A stretch of 64,000 nucleotides of DNA from Streptomyces sp. Edi4 (GTDB lineage: Bacteria; Actinomycetota; Actinomycetes; Streptomycetales; Streptomycetaceae): contig NZ_JBEJGY010000004.1 in the NCBI RefSeq assembly GCF_040253615.1, positions 7,502,001-7,566,000 of the forward strand. Reading direction: 5' to 3'. Below, in pieces: positions 17,682-26,207 of the stretch (its first letter is position 1; the number at the start of each line of letters is the position of its first letter). A program made the position numbers and the translations under genes. The notes beneath the pieces were generated by a model. The model saw nothing but the letters and a program-made list of their open reading frames with translations. It was not told the DNA's origin and searched no databases.

Positions 17682-19535
17682 ATGCAACGCGAAGCCGCGC
17701 TGGAACTCGCCGACCTGGGGCAGCAGCTGAGGGTGGACGCCGTGCGCGCGGCCGCCGCGGCGAACTCCGGCCACCCCACGTCGTCCATGTCCGCAGCCGA
17801 CCTGGCGGCGGTCCTGCTCGCCCAGCATCTGCGCTACGACTTCGACAACCCCGGCCACCCGGGCAACGACCGGTTCATCCTCTCCAAGGGCCACGCCTCC
17901 CCGCTCCTGTACGCCATGTACCGCGCGGCGGGCGTGATCGACGACGAGCAGCTGCTGTCGTTCCGCAGCCAGGGCAGCCTCTTTGAGGGCCACCCCACGC
18001 CCCGGCTGCCCTGGGTGGACGTGGCGACCGGCTCCCTCGGGCAGGGGCTCCCTGTCGGTGTCGGCATGGCCCTCGCGGGCCGGCGGCTCGAACACGCCCC
18101 CTACCGGGTGTGGGTGCTGTCCGGTGACAGCGAGATGGCCGAGGGTTCCGTCTGGGAGGCCGCCGAGCACGCGGCGTACGAGAACCTGGACAACCTGACG
18201 CTGATCATCGATGTGAACCGGCTCGGCCAGCGCGGCCCCACCCGGCACGGCTGGGACCTCGACGCCTACGCCCGCCGCCTCAAGGCCTTCGGCTGGCACA
18301 CCATCGAGATCGACGGTCACGACATCGACGCGGTGGACACGGCGTTCGCCGAGGCCGCATCCACGACCTCGCAGCCCACCGCCGTCATCGCGCACACCAT
18401 GAAGGGACGCGGGGTGGCCGAGGTCGAGGACCGCGAAGGCCACCACGGAAAACCGCTGCCGGACGCGGACGCGGCGATCGAGGAGCTCGGCGGTCCCCGG
18501 TTCGTCCGCGTAGAGGTCTCCTCGCCGCCTTCCGCGCCCGAGCGGCACGATCCGAACACCGGCCCTCTCGACCTGCCGCGCTTCGACGTCGGCGACTCCA
18601 TGGCCACCCGTGACGCGTTCGGCAAGGCGCTGGCGGCGCTCGGCTCGTCGCGCGAGGACGTGGTGGCCCTCGACGGCGAAGTGGGCGACTCCACGCGTAC
18701 GGAGTTCTTCGGCAAGGCCCACCCCGAGCGGTACTTCGAGTGCTACATCGCCGAACAGCAGCTCGTCGCGGCCGCCGTGGGCCTGTCCACTCGTGGATAT
18801 GTCCCTTTCGCGTCGTCGTTCGCCGCCTTCCTCACCCGCGCCCACGACTTCATCCGCATGGCCGCCGTCAGCCAGGCGGGGATCAACCTCGTCGGCTCGC
18901 ACGCCGGGGTCTCCATCGGCCAGGACGGCCCGTCCCAGATGGGTCTGGAGGACCTGGCGATGTTCCGCTCGGTGCACGGCAGCACGGTCCTCTACCCGTG
19001 CGACGCCAACCAGACCGTCCAGCTGGTCGCCGCGATGGCCGACCTGCCCGGCGTGCGCTATCTGCGTACAAGCCGGGGCGACGCGCCGGTCATCTACGGC
19101 CCCGACGAGCGGTTCGCCCCGGGCGGCTCGAAGGTGCTGCGCTCCGGAGACCAGGACCGGGTGACCGTCGTCGCGGCGGGCGTGACGGTCCAGCAGGCGC
19201 TGCGCGCGGGCGAACTCCTCGACCGGGAGGGCATCGCCGTACGGATCATCGACCTGTACTCGGTCAAGCCCGTCGACACGGCGACCCTCCAGGAGGCGGC
19301 CGAGGCGACGGGCTGCCTGGTCACGGTGGAGGACCACCGGACCGAGGGCGGCATCGGGGACGCGGTCGCCGAGGCGTTCGCCGACGGCCGTCCGGTGCCG
19401 CGCCTGGTGCGGCTCGGAGTGGGCACCATGCCGGCCTCCGCGAGCCCCGAGGAACAGCTGCGGCTCGCGGGCATCGACGCCGAGTCGATCGCGGCGGCGG
19501 TACGGCTCCTGGTGGAACGCGTCGTCGTGCCCTGA
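17682..19535 (+). CDS. tkt: Transketolase
   Basis: Thiamine-diphosphate enzyme of the non-oxidative pentose phosphate pathway that moves two-carbon units between ketose and aldose phosphates. The 617 residues carry NSGHPTSSMSAAD at the start, FILSKGHASPLLYA, TGSLGQGLPVGVGMAL, the ThDP motif (GDSEMAEGSVWEAAEHA to LIIDVNRLGQ), the pyrimidine domain IAEQQLVAAAVGLS, GSHAGVSIGQDGPSQMGLED and a C-terminal domain. At 617 residues it is shorter than the housekeeping bacterial form (about 660-700) and resembles the compact one-chain type. It is not beside tal/zwf, so it may be a second copy. Its product would also serve xylose-derived xylulose 5-phosphate, though the xyl genes are 15 kb away. Confidence 0.93.
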   Translation: MQREAALELADLGQQLRVDAVRAAAAANSGHPTSSMSAADLAAVLLAQHLRYDFDNPGHPGNDRFILSKGHASPLLYAMYRAAGVIDDEQLLSFRSQGSLFEGHPTPRLPWVDVATGSLGQGLPVGVGMALAGRRLEHAPYRVWVLSGDSEMAEGSVWEAAEHAAYENLDNLTLIIDVNRLGQRGPTRHGWDLDAYARRLKAFGWHTIEIDGHDIDAVDTAFAEAASTTSQPTAVIAHTMKGRGVAEVEDREGHHGKPLPDADAAIEELGGPRFVRVEVSSPPSAPERHDPNTGPLDLPRFDVGDSMATRDAFGKALAALGSSREDVVALDGEVGDSTRTEFFGKAHPERYFECYIAEQQLVAAAVGLSTRGYVPFASSFAAFLTRAHDFIRMAAVSQAGINLVGSHAGVSIGQDGPSQMGLEDLAMFRSVHGSTVLYPCDANQTVQLVAAMADLPGVRYLRTSRGDAPVIYGPDERFAPGGSKVLRSGDQDRVTVVAAGVTVQQALRAGELLDREGIAVRIIDLYSVKPVDTATLQEAAEATGCLVTVEDHRTEGGIGDAVAEAFADGRPVPRLVRLGVGTMPASASPEEQLRLAGIDAESIAAAVRLLVERVVVP

Positions 19536-19710
19536 CCCGGCGCCCGGGGCTCCCCGGAGCGGCACGGTGGCACGCCGCACGACACGACGCGATGTCCGCG
19601 GATGTCCCGACCCGGAATGCCACCGTGTACCCCGTCGACAACGCGCCCCGGCACCCGGCGGACGAGCCGGGCCCCCGCCGGGGCGCGCGAGCACAGAGAG
19701 CGGGTGCCCG

Positions 19711-21243
19711 GTGGCTTCAGGAGACGAGACGGCGCACGGCACGGCGCGGCCCCTCAGATGTCTGGTGACCGGCGCCACCGGATACATCGGCGGCAGACTG
19801 GTGCCCGAGCTCCTGAAGGCCGGACACCAGGTGCGCTGCCTGGCGCGGTCCCCCCGGAAACTGCGCGACCAGCCCTGGGCCGACCAGGTCGAAGTGGCGC
19901 GGGGCGATGTCACCGACCCCGCCTCCGTGGCCGGCGCGCTCGGCGGCATCGACGTCGCGTACTACCTGGTGCACGCGCTCGGCTCCGGCGCGGGCTTCGA
20001 GAAGACCGACCGCGAGGCGGCCCACACCTTCGCCGACGGCGCGGCCGCCGCCGGGGTCCGCCGGATCGTCTACCTCGGCGGGCTCACCCCCTCCGGCGTA
20101 CCGGTGGGTGACCTCTCGCCGCACCTGCGTTCCCGCGCCGAAGTGGGCCGGATCTTCCTGGCCGGCGACGTACCGGCCACCGTGCTGCGCGCCGCCGTCG
20201 TCATCGGCTCGGGCTCCGCCTCGTTCGAGATGCTGCGCTACCTCACCGAACGCCTGCCGGTCATGGTGACCCCCAGCTGGGTCGGCACGCGGATCCAGCC
20301 CATCGCCATCCGGGACGTGCTGCGCTACTTGGTCGCGAGCGCCGGCATGCCGGGGGACGTCAACCGAACCTTCGACATCGCCGGCCCCGACATCATGACC
20401 TACCGCGCCATGATGGAGCGGTACGCCAAGATCGCGGGTCTGCCCCACCGGCTCATCGTGCCCGTACCCATGCTCAGCCCCCGGCTGTCCAGCCACTGGA
20501 TCGGCCTGGTCACCCCCGTCCCCCGCGCCATCGCCCGCCCCCTCGCGGAGTCCCTGCGCCACGAGGTGGTCTGCGGCGAACACGACATCACGCGGTACGT
20601 GCCCGACGAGCCGGGCGCCCCGCTCGGCTTCGACCAGGCTCTGGAGCTGGCCCTGCGGCGCGTACGCGAGGCCGAGGTCGCCACCCGCTGGTCCAACGCC
20701 TCCTTGCCCGGCGTCCCCAGCGACCCGCTGCCCACCGACCCCGACTGGGCGGGCGGCAGCCTCTACACCGACGTCCGGCAGCGCACCGTGAACGCGCCGA
20801 GCGACACCCTGTGGCGCGTGGTGGAAGGCATCGGCGGCGAGCACGGCTGGTACTCCTTCCCGCTCGCCTGGGCGGTGCGGGGCTGGCTCGACCGGCTGAT
20901 GGGCGGCGTCGGCCTCGGGCGCGGCCGCCGCGACGCGCACCGGCTGCGGGTGGGGGACTCGCTGGACTTCTGGCGCGTCGAGGAGGTCGTCCCCGGGCGC
21001 CTCCTGCGCCTGCGCGCGGAGATGCGGCTGCCGGGACTCGCGTGGCTCGAGATGCGTACGGAACCGGACGGGCACGGGCGCAGCCGCTACCGGCAGAAGG
21101 CGGTCTTCCACCCGCGCGGGCTGCTCGGCCACGCCTACTGGTGGAGCGTGTCCCCCTTCCACGCCGTCGTATTCGGCGGCATGGCCCGCAATGTGGCCAA
21201 GGCCGCCGAGGCCGACCCCGGCGCCGCCGGCGGGACCGGGTGA
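19711..21243 (+). CDS. NmrA-like SDR with DUF2867 C-terminus
   Basis: A 510-residue two-part protein. The N-terminal half is an extended, atypical SDR with TGATGYIGG (about 21-29), RCLARSPRKL and GDVTDP; it ends in a predicted NAD(P)-binding, ComplexI-NDUFA9-like region. The C-terminal part (about 350-495) is a DUF2867/SRPBCC-like domain (VNAPSDTLWRVVEGIGG, GLGRGRRDAHRLRVGDSLDFWRVEEV, FHPRGLLGHAYWW). This architecture is common in actinobacteria and is annotated as an NAD(P)H-binding protein; the reaction is not known. GTG 19711 is chosen because it starts just before the Rossmann motif. The upstream gap after transketolase is 175 bp with no clear promoter. Confidence 0.78.
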   Translation: MASGDETAHGTARPLRCLVTGATGYIGGRLVPELLKAGHQVRCLARSPRKLRDQPWADQVEVARGDVTDPASVAGALGGIDVAYYLVHALGSGAGFEKTDREAAHTFADGAAAAGVRRIVYLGGLTPSGVPVGDLSPHLRSRAEVGRIFLAGDVPATVLRAAVVIGSGSASFEMLRYLTERLPVMVTPSWVGTRIQPIAIRDVLRYLVASAGMPGDVNRTFDIAGPDIMTYRAMMERYAKIAGLPHRLIVPVPMLSPRLSSHWIGLVTPVPRAIARPLAESLRHEVVCGEHDITRYVPDEPGAPLGFDQALELALRRVREAEVATRWSNASLPGVPSDPLPTDPDWAGGSLYTDVRQRTVNAPSDTLWRVVEGIGGEHGWYSFPLAWAVRGWLDRLMGGVGLGRGRRDAHRLRVGDSLDFWRVEEVVPGRLLRLRAEMRLPGLAWLEMRTEPDGHGRSRYRQKAVFHPRGLLGHAYWWSVSPFHAVVFGGMARNVAKAAEADPGAAGGTG

Positions 21244-21376
21244 CCCACAGCCGGGCGGGACCGGGTGATCCACAACCGGTCGAAACCGGACGTCACGGGG
21301 ACCGTTCGGCCAGGGAGATTGCGGGCAGAAGCATCAGCACACACTTTTACGAGCCCATCATTTGGGGGTTTCGACC

Positions 21377-21790
21377 ATGGCTCGCCCGCCTGCCAACACT
21401 GGCCCTCCACCCGGCCCCGTAGCACCCGACACGGGGCCGGCCACGGCCGCCCAGGCGCGTGACACCGCTCGCGCCTTCCTCGCCACGCTGGTGCCGAGGC
21501 CGTCGAAGGAAACCATCGAGAACGTCGTGCTCGTCGTCTCCGAGCTCGTCACCAACGCCCTGCGCCACGCGGGCGGCGCCACCGCGCTGCGCCTGGCAGC
21601 CGACCGCAGTAGCCTGCGCGTCAGCGTGCGCGACCCCAGCCCCGTCCCGCCGCAGGAGCGGGTCCCTGACCTGCGGGGATACGAGGGCGGCTTCGGCTGG
21701 CTCCTGGTGCGCTATCTGGCCCGGAGCGTCGCCGTAGCGCCGACCGCCGACGGCGGCAAGAACGTCTGCGTCGCTCTGCCCCGCGTGTGA
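21377..21790 (+). CDS. RsbW-like anti-sigma factor / serine kinase
   Basis: A 137-residue GHKL ATPase-fold protein of the kind that binds a SigB/SigF sigma factor and phosphorylates its antagonist. The N-box is LVVSELVTNALRHA (about 51-64), and GGFGWLLVRYL and GGKNVCVALP mark the later ATP-binding strands. The ATG at 21377 follows GGGGG at 21364-21368; an upstream in-frame TTG would hide that site. It lies 168 bp upstream of a SigB-type sigma gene on the same strand, the typical cognate arrangement. No antagonist gene is adjacent. Pairing with the sigma factor is inferred. Confidence 0.82.
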   Translation: MARPPANTGPPPGPVAPDTGPATAAQARDTARAFLATLVPRPSKETIENVVLVVSELVTNALRHAGGATALRLAADRSSLRVSVRDPSPVPPQERVPDLRGYEGGFGWLLVRYLARSVAVAPTADGGKNVCVALPRV

Positions 21791-21958
21791 TGTCCTTAAG
21801 AGCAAAAGCGGACGAAAAGCGTATGAAAGGTACCCTGCCAGCACCGGTCACGCCCGGCTCGTTTCACCCAGTTGGATGTGGACGTGCATGATCCGGTTCG
21901 GCGGGGGCAGGCGCTTGCTTCGACGGACAAAGTTTTGGCGACTAGGGAGGTTGTCCTC

Positions 21959-22867
21959 ATGGCAGCGGCGCAGGCGACGGAACGCGAGCTGACCGACCGG
22001 CCGACGGTTACGACCACGGAACCCGGTGTCGGCGAGCTGCCCTGGATCGAGGACGCGGGCAAGGTGGCGCCGAAGGACGCGCGCGAACTGTCCAAGGTCT
22101 TCTTCGAACGGCTCCAGGTGCTCGAAGAGGGCACGGCGGATTACCAGTACGCCCGCAACACCCTTATCGAGATGAACCTGTCGCTGGTGCGCTTCGCCGC
22201 CGGCCGCTTCCGCAACCGGGGCAGCGGCGAGATGGAGGACGTCATCCAGGTCGGCACCATCGGCCTGATCAAGGCGATCGACCGGTTCGAGCTGTCGCGC
22301 GAGGTCGAGTTCACCTCCTTCGCCGTGCCCTACATCGTGGGCGAGATCAAGCGGTTCTTCCGCGACACGACCTGGGCGGTGCACGTGCCGCGGCGCCTCC
22401 AGGAACTGCGCGTGGACATCGCCAAGGCCAAGGAGAAGCTGTCCGTCGACCTCGACCGCGACCCGACGGTGCGCGAACTCGCCGCCCACCTGGACCTGGA
22501 CGAGGAAGAAGTCGTCGAAGGCCTCGTCGCGGCGAACGGATACACGGCGGGCTCGCTCGACATGTCCGCCGACTCCGAGGACGCCGGAAGCGCCGCCGGA
22601 GCCCGCAGCCGCACGCTCGTGGACTTCCTCGGTGAGGACGACCCGGGCATGGAGAAGGTGGAGAACCTTCAGTCGCTCGCGCCCCTGATGGGCGACCTGA
22701 GTGAGCGGGAGCGCCGGATCGTGAGCATGCGCTTCGGCCTGGAGATGACGCAGTCCGAGATCGGAGCGGAACTCGGCGTCTCGCAGATGCAGGTCTCGCG
22801 GCTGCTGTCGCGCATCTTGACCAAGCTGCGCGCCGGAATGACCGAGGACAACACCGCGCGCGTCTGA
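21959..22867 (+). CDS. RNA polymerase sigma factor, SigB/SigF/SigG subfamily
   Basis: A 302-residue stress or sporulation sigma factor. Region 2 (about 70-135) reads NLSLVRFAAGRFRNRG, DVIQVGTIGLIKAIDRFE, FTSFAVPYIVGEIKRFFRDTTW and VHVPRRLQELR; region 3 covers about 140-200; region 4 has LSERERRIVSMRFGLEMTQSEIG and the helix-turn-helix GVSQMQVSRLLSRIL. The ATG at 21959 has GGGAGG 8 bp upstream; an in-frame TTG at 21872 would add 29 residues without a ribosome site. S. coelicolor has about nine paralogues of this group; which one this corresponds to cannot be decided here. It is followed by an imperfect terminator. Confidence 0.92.
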   Translation: MAAAQATERELTDRPTVTTTEPGVGELPWIEDAGKVAPKDARELSKVFFERLQVLEEGTADYQYARNTLIEMNLSLVRFAAGRFRNRGSGEMEDVIQVGTIGLIKAIDRFELSREVEFTSFAVPYIVGEIKRFFRDTTWAVHVPRRLQELRVDIAKAKEKLSVDLDRDPTVRELAAHLDLDEEEVVEGLVAANGYTAGSLDMSADSEDAGSAAGARSRTLVDFLGEDDPGMEKVENLQSLAPLMGDLSERERRIVSMRFGLEMTQSEIGAELGVSQMQVSRLLSRILTKLRAGMTEDNTARV

Positions 22868-22885
22868 CCGGCGGCAGGGCTGCCT

Positions 22886-22920
22886 GCGGCGGGACCCCGA
22901 TGCGGGCCGGGGCCCCGCCG
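22886..22920. terminator. Terminator-like hairpin after the sigma gene
   Basis: CGGCGGG-A-CCCC pairs with GGGG-C-CCCGCCG across a 10-nt loop (about 22887-22920, one mismatch), just downstream of the sigma-factor stop. Confidence 0.5.
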
Positions 22921-22977
22921 CCTTCATCACTCGCCGCGAACCAACGCCTGCCCGAGCCCGGATGCTGGAGGCGATCC

Positions 22978-23397
22978 TTGAGTTCCCTGCGCGAGACCGT
23001 GTTCATGAACCTGGAGGCCGATGGGGCCGGGCGCGTCCCGGTGGTCACACGGCTGACCTACCGGGCGGACGACCCCTTCGCGGTCGGCCTCCGCTTCGAG
23101 TTGCAGCAAGACATCGCCGTCGTGTGGACGATCGAACGCGACCTGCTGGCCCAGGGCCTGCGTCGCGCGGTCGGCGACGGGGACGTACGGGTGGCGCCGC
23201 AAGCCGTCGAAGGCCGCCGCGAGACGCGTATCGAACTTGCCGGATGCGGCCTGGACGGAGCGTGGGGACGCGCGGTGTTCTCCGCGTGGGAGCCGGCTCT
23301 GCGCCACTTCCTGGACAAGACCTACGAGGTCGTGCCGGCCGGGCAGGAACAGATCGACATGGACGCCTTCCTCACCGAGGTCCTGACCGCGGGCTGA
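22978..23397 (+). CDS. SsgA-like sporulation/cell division protein (SALP)
   Basis: A 139-residue member of the SsgA/SsgB family, unique to morphologically complex actinomycetes, whose members steer septum placement and wall remodelling during sporulation. The family core is visible: PVVTRLTYRADDPFAVGLRFE, VVWTIERDLLAQGLRRAVGDGDVRV, a central strand pair and FLDKTYEVVPAGQEQIDMDAFLTEVL. The proposed TTG start (22978) has GGAGG at 22967-22971 with 6-bp spacing; the ATG at 23006 lacks a site. Which SALP it is (SsgA to SsgG) cannot be fixed, although length and C-terminus resemble SsgB. Confidence 0.85.
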   Translation: MSSLRETVFMNLEADGAGRVPVVTRLTYRADDPFAVGLRFELQQDIAVVWTIERDLLAQGLRRAVGDGDVRVAPQAVEGRRETRIELAGCGLDGAWGRAVFSAWEPALRHFLDKTYEVVPAGQEQIDMDAFLTEVLTAG

Positions 23398-23534
23398 GCG
23401 CCGCGCGGACCCCGCGAGCCGGCCCGTCCAAAGCCCCCTCACCGGGGGCGGCCCCGTTTGAAATCCTCCACAGCGGCCAGGCGTACTGACGTCCACAGCG
23501 ATTGATACGGGCGACAGAGGCTGGAGGCGAAGAG

Positions 23535-23708
23535 ATGTCCGCCGACAAGAAGGCCGAGGCGAAGGCCGAGCAGGCCAAGGGCCGGGCCAAGGAAGCGATC
23601 GGCCGCCTGACCGGGAACGAACGGCTCACCGCCGAAGGACGCATCGACCAGGTCAAGGGCGAGACCCGCGAGGCGAAGGAGAAGGCCAACGAGGCCTTCC
23701 ACCGCTGA
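23535..23708 (+). CDS. CsbD-family stress protein
   Basis: A 57-residue, highly charged helical protein: MSADKKAEAKAEQAKG, the CsbD signature KEAIGRLTGNERL and IDQVKGETREAKEKANEA. CsbD-type proteins are induced by general stress sigma factors in Bacillus and Streptomyces; the molecular role is unknown. ATG 23535 follows GGAGGCGAAGAG. Its position beside a SigB-type sigma gene, PRC-barrel and Dps genes suggests shared stress control, although I see no clear GTTT-N14-16-GGGTAY promoter upstream. Confidence 0.9.
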   Translation: MSADKKAEAKAEQAKGRAKEAIGRLTGNERLTAEGRIDQVKGETREAKEKANEAFHR

Positions 23709-23724
23709 TTGGGCCTTCGACGCC

Positions 23725-23742
23725 CGGGAGCTCTCGCTCCCG
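23725..23742. terminator. Small hairpin after csbD-like gene
   Basis: Perfect 7-bp stem CGGGAGC/GCTCCCG with a 4-nt TCTC loop, 17 bp after the stop codon. A weak terminator or processing site. Confidence 0.4.
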
Positions 23743-23849
23743 AAGCGCCCCGGACCGGAGCGTGACAGGTCCGGACCGACGCGAACACCGCGGCTGGAGC
23801 CCGCCGCGGCCACGAACGGCGCGACCACGAACGGAAAGAGGACATCCCT

Positions 23850-24203
23850 GTGATGAACAGCGATCTGTGGGGTTACAAGGACACCAGCGGCCACCTCGCC
23901 GGCGTCGACCTGCGCGGCTGGAAGGTCGAGGCGGCCGACGGGAGCATCGGGAAGGTCGACAACCACTCCGACGAGGTCGGCTCCGCGCACCTCGTGGTGG
24001 ACACCGGCCCGTGGATCTTCGGCAAGCGCGTCCTGCTGCCGGCCGGCACCGTCACCCGGCTCGACCAGGACGACAAGAAGATCCACGTCGCCCTCACCCG
24101 GGACCAGGTCAAGGACTCGCCGGAGTTCGAACCTGCCACCCACCTCGACGATCCCTCCTACCGCGACCTGGTCGGCCGCTACTACGGAGCCTCGGGCCGC
24201 TGA
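23850..24203 (+). CDS. PRC-barrel domain protein
   Basis: A 117-residue cytoplasmic protein with one PRC-barrel: VDLRGWKVEAADGSIGKVDNHS, followed by AHLVVDTGPWIFGKRVLLPAGTV and VALTRDQVKDSPEF. The WIFGKRVLLPAG segment is typical of actinobacterial stress-linked PRC-barrel proteins, often found with CsbD and Dps genes. The C-terminal tail contains RDLVGRYYG. Start is GTG 23850 or the adjacent ATG 23853; AGAGGA lies upstream. Function is unknown beyond a presumed protein- or RNA-binding role. Confidence 0.85.
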   Translation: MMNSDLWGYKDTSGHLAGVDLRGWKVEAADGSIGKVDNHSDEVGSAHLVVDTGPWIFGKRVLLPAGTVTRLDQDDKKIHVALTRDQVKDSPEFEPATHLDDPSYRDLVGRYYGASGR

Positions 24204-24259
24204 CCCTGTCATTGACGGCCCAGGCGCATGGCACCAAGAAATCAGTGAAGGAGCAAGCA

Positions 24260-24730
24260 GTGTCTGTCGTGAAGAGCTCGTTGTCCGATGCGCAGCTGAA
24301 GGTGGTCGGCTCGGCCCTTCAGGGCGCGCTGGTCGATCTGGTCGACCTGTCGCTCGCGGCCAAGCAGGTGCACTGGAACGTGGTCGGCCCGCGTTTCCGC
24401 TCCGTACACCTCCAGCTGGACGACGTGGTCACCACGGCGCGCCAGTACTCGGACACGGTGGCCGAGCGGGCCTCGGCCCTCGGCCTGAACCCGGACGGGC
24501 GCGCGTCCACGGTCGCCGAGAGCAGTGTGCTCGACGTGGTGCCGGAGGGCTGGATCAAGGACACCGAGGCGGTGGAGGTCCTGGTCGTGGCGCTCGGCCG
24601 GGTGGTCGAGCGGATGCGTGAGCGCATCGCGGCCACCGACGAGCCGGACCCGGTGACGCAGGACCTGCTCATCGGGCTGACCGCCGAGCTGGAGAAGCAC
24701 GCCTGGATGTTCCAGGCCGAGAACATCTGA
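24260..24730 (+). CDS. dps: Dps-family DNA-binding ferritin
   Basis: A 156-residue mini-ferritin that oxidises and stores iron and protects DNA. Ferroxidase ligands of the Dps type are visible in KQVHWNVVGPRF (His), SVHLQLDDVV (Asp) and nearby acidic residues; later helices include LVVALGRVVERMRERI and LTAELEKHAWMFQAENI. The GTG at 24260 has GAAGGAG at 7-bp spacing. N-terminal and C-terminal tails are short, so DNA binding could be weak. A very strong hairpin follows. Streptomyces has several Dps paralogues, some osmotically induced; which one this is cannot be told. Confidence 0.92.
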   Translation: MSVVKSSLSDAQLKVVGSALQGALVDLVDLSLAAKQVHWNVVGPRFRSVHLQLDDVVTTARQYSDTVAERASALGLNPDGRASTVAESSVLDVVPEGWIKDTEAVEVLVVALGRVVERMRERIAATDEPDPVTQDLLIGLTAELEKHAWMFQAENI

Positions 24731-24741
24731 ACCCACGCGAC

Positions 24742-24784
24742 CACGTGAGGCGGGGCGGCCCTGGAGGCCGCCCCGCCTCACGTG
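24742..24784. terminator. Strong terminator after dps
   Basis: Perfect 19-bp stem (24742-24760 with 24766-24784) and a 5-nt loop, starting 11 bp after the stop codon. Confidence 0.85.
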
Positions 24785-24880
24785 CGTCGCCCCCCCGAGA
24801 GCCGCAGGCCACGGGCGCTCCACGGCAGGCGGGGCGCCGGACGGGGTGTGAGACTGCCTCACGAGAGGAGGCGGTCGGCC

Positions 24881-26110
24881 ATGAGCGTGGATGACACCTG
24901 GGATTCCGGTTGCGGGGAGCGGCTGCTGGAGGAGCTGCTGGCCCAGGCGCACAGCGCGACTCCGATGGACCTCCCGATCCTGGTCAACCGCTGCGCGGAG
25001 GCGTTCGGCCTGGGGGACGTCGCCATCTATCTGACCGACCTCCAGCAGCGGTGCCTGGTCGGGCTCACCGACGGTCTCGAGACCCTGGACATCGACACAT
25101 CCGTCGCCGGCTGGTGCTATCGCAACGTCTCGCAGCGCATCGAGGACGTGCGGACCGGCCTGCTGCGCGTGTGGCTGCCCGTCGTGGACGGAGCCGAACG
25201 CCTGGGGGTGCTCGGCGTGCGCACCCGATCGGTGGACGCCGTACGGCTGCGACGCTGCCGGATGCTGACCGGAATCGTCGCCATGGCCATCACGTCAAAA
25301 CGCGCCTACAGCGACAGCTTCGCCCGCCGGGCACGGACCGAGCGCATGCAACTGCCCGCCGAAATGCTGCGCGCCTTCCTCCCGCCGCGCACCATCGGCA
25401 ACGCCCACGTCGTCTCCACCGCCGTCCTGGAACCGGCGTACGAGATCGGCGGCGACGCCTTCGACCATTCACTCACCCAGTCCACCCTGCACGCGACGAT
25501 TCTCGACGCCATGGGCCACGACCTCGCCTCGGGCCTGACGACCTCCGTCGCCCTGGCCGGCTGCCGCAACGCACGCCGGGCGGGCGCGGGCCTGCCCGAC
25601 CTCGTCGAGACCATCGACCAGGCGCTCGCCCAGTGGCTGCCCGATCAGTACTGCACCGGCATCCTCACCCAGCTCGACCTCGCGTCGGGAGTGTTCAGCT
25701 GGTGCAACTGCGGGCACCCGCCGCCGGTCCTGATCCGCGACGGCCGCGTCGTGGAGGGCGCGCTGGAACGCACCGCGCAGCCGCCCATGGGCCTGCCGGC
25801 CAGGTTCAGCGACGATCCGAGAGCCATCCACGAACTCGCGCTGTGGCCCGGCGACCGCGTGCTGCTCTACACCGACGGTGTCACCGAGGCCCGCACCCCC
25901 GGCGGCGGTGAATTCGGCATGGACCGCTTCACGGACTCCATCATCCTGGCCACCGCCGCAGGCGAGCTGCCCGCCGAGTCGCTGCGCCGCCTCATCCACT
26001 CCATCCTCGACGCCGAGGACAGCGACCTGCGGGACGACGCCACCCTCCTCCTCATCGAATGGTGGCCGCCCATGGCCAAGCCCGGCCAGCGTCCGGCGGG
26101 CGTCGGCTGA
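24881..26110 (+). CDS. GAF-SpoIIE protein phosphatase
   Basis: A 409-residue PPM-type serine phosphatase with an N-terminal GAF-like sensor (about 10-140) and a SpoIIE catalytic domain (about 165-400). Catalytic motifs: YEIGGDAFDHS (the second residue pair differs from the usual GGDWYD), LDAMGHDLAS, GHPPPVLI, LYTDGVTEAR and DLRDDATLLLIEW. ATG 24881 follows GAGAGGAGG. Located directly after the Dps terminator in the stress block, it is a reasonable candidate for the phosphatase that activates the nearby sigma factor by dephosphorylating an antagonist; that role is inference. Confidence 0.88.
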   Translation: MSVDDTWDSGCGERLLEELLAQAHSATPMDLPILVNRCAEAFGLGDVAIYLTDLQQRCLVGLTDGLETLDIDTSVAGWCYRNVSQRIEDVRTGLLRVWLPVVDGAERLGVLGVRTRSVDAVRLRRCRMLTGIVAMAITSKRAYSDSFARRARTERMQLPAEMLRAFLPPRTIGNAHVVSTAVLEPAYEIGGDAFDHSLTQSTLHATILDAMGHDLASGLTTSVALAGCRNARRAGAGLPDLVETIDQALAQWLPDQYCTGILTQLDLASGVFSWCNCGHPPPVLIRDGRVVEGALERTAQPPMGLPARFSDDPRAIHELALWPGDRVLLYTDGVTEARTPGGGEFGMDRFTDSIILATAAGELPAESLRRLIHSILDAEDSDLRDDATLLLIEWWPPMAKPGQRPAGVG

Positions 26111-26207
26111 GTTTGGGCGTGACCTGCCCGTTCGGGTCGTGGGGCCGAGCGCGGATTCGGTACTTTCGGCCCGATAGGACGCCGGGTGGTGGGGCAGGAG
26201 TTCAGTC

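Noticed and set aside
15948..19949. Single minus-strand frame of 1333 codons covering photolyase and the transketolase region
   Set aside because: Only the first 452 residues before the GTG at 17306 match photolyase; the rest is opposite transketolase.
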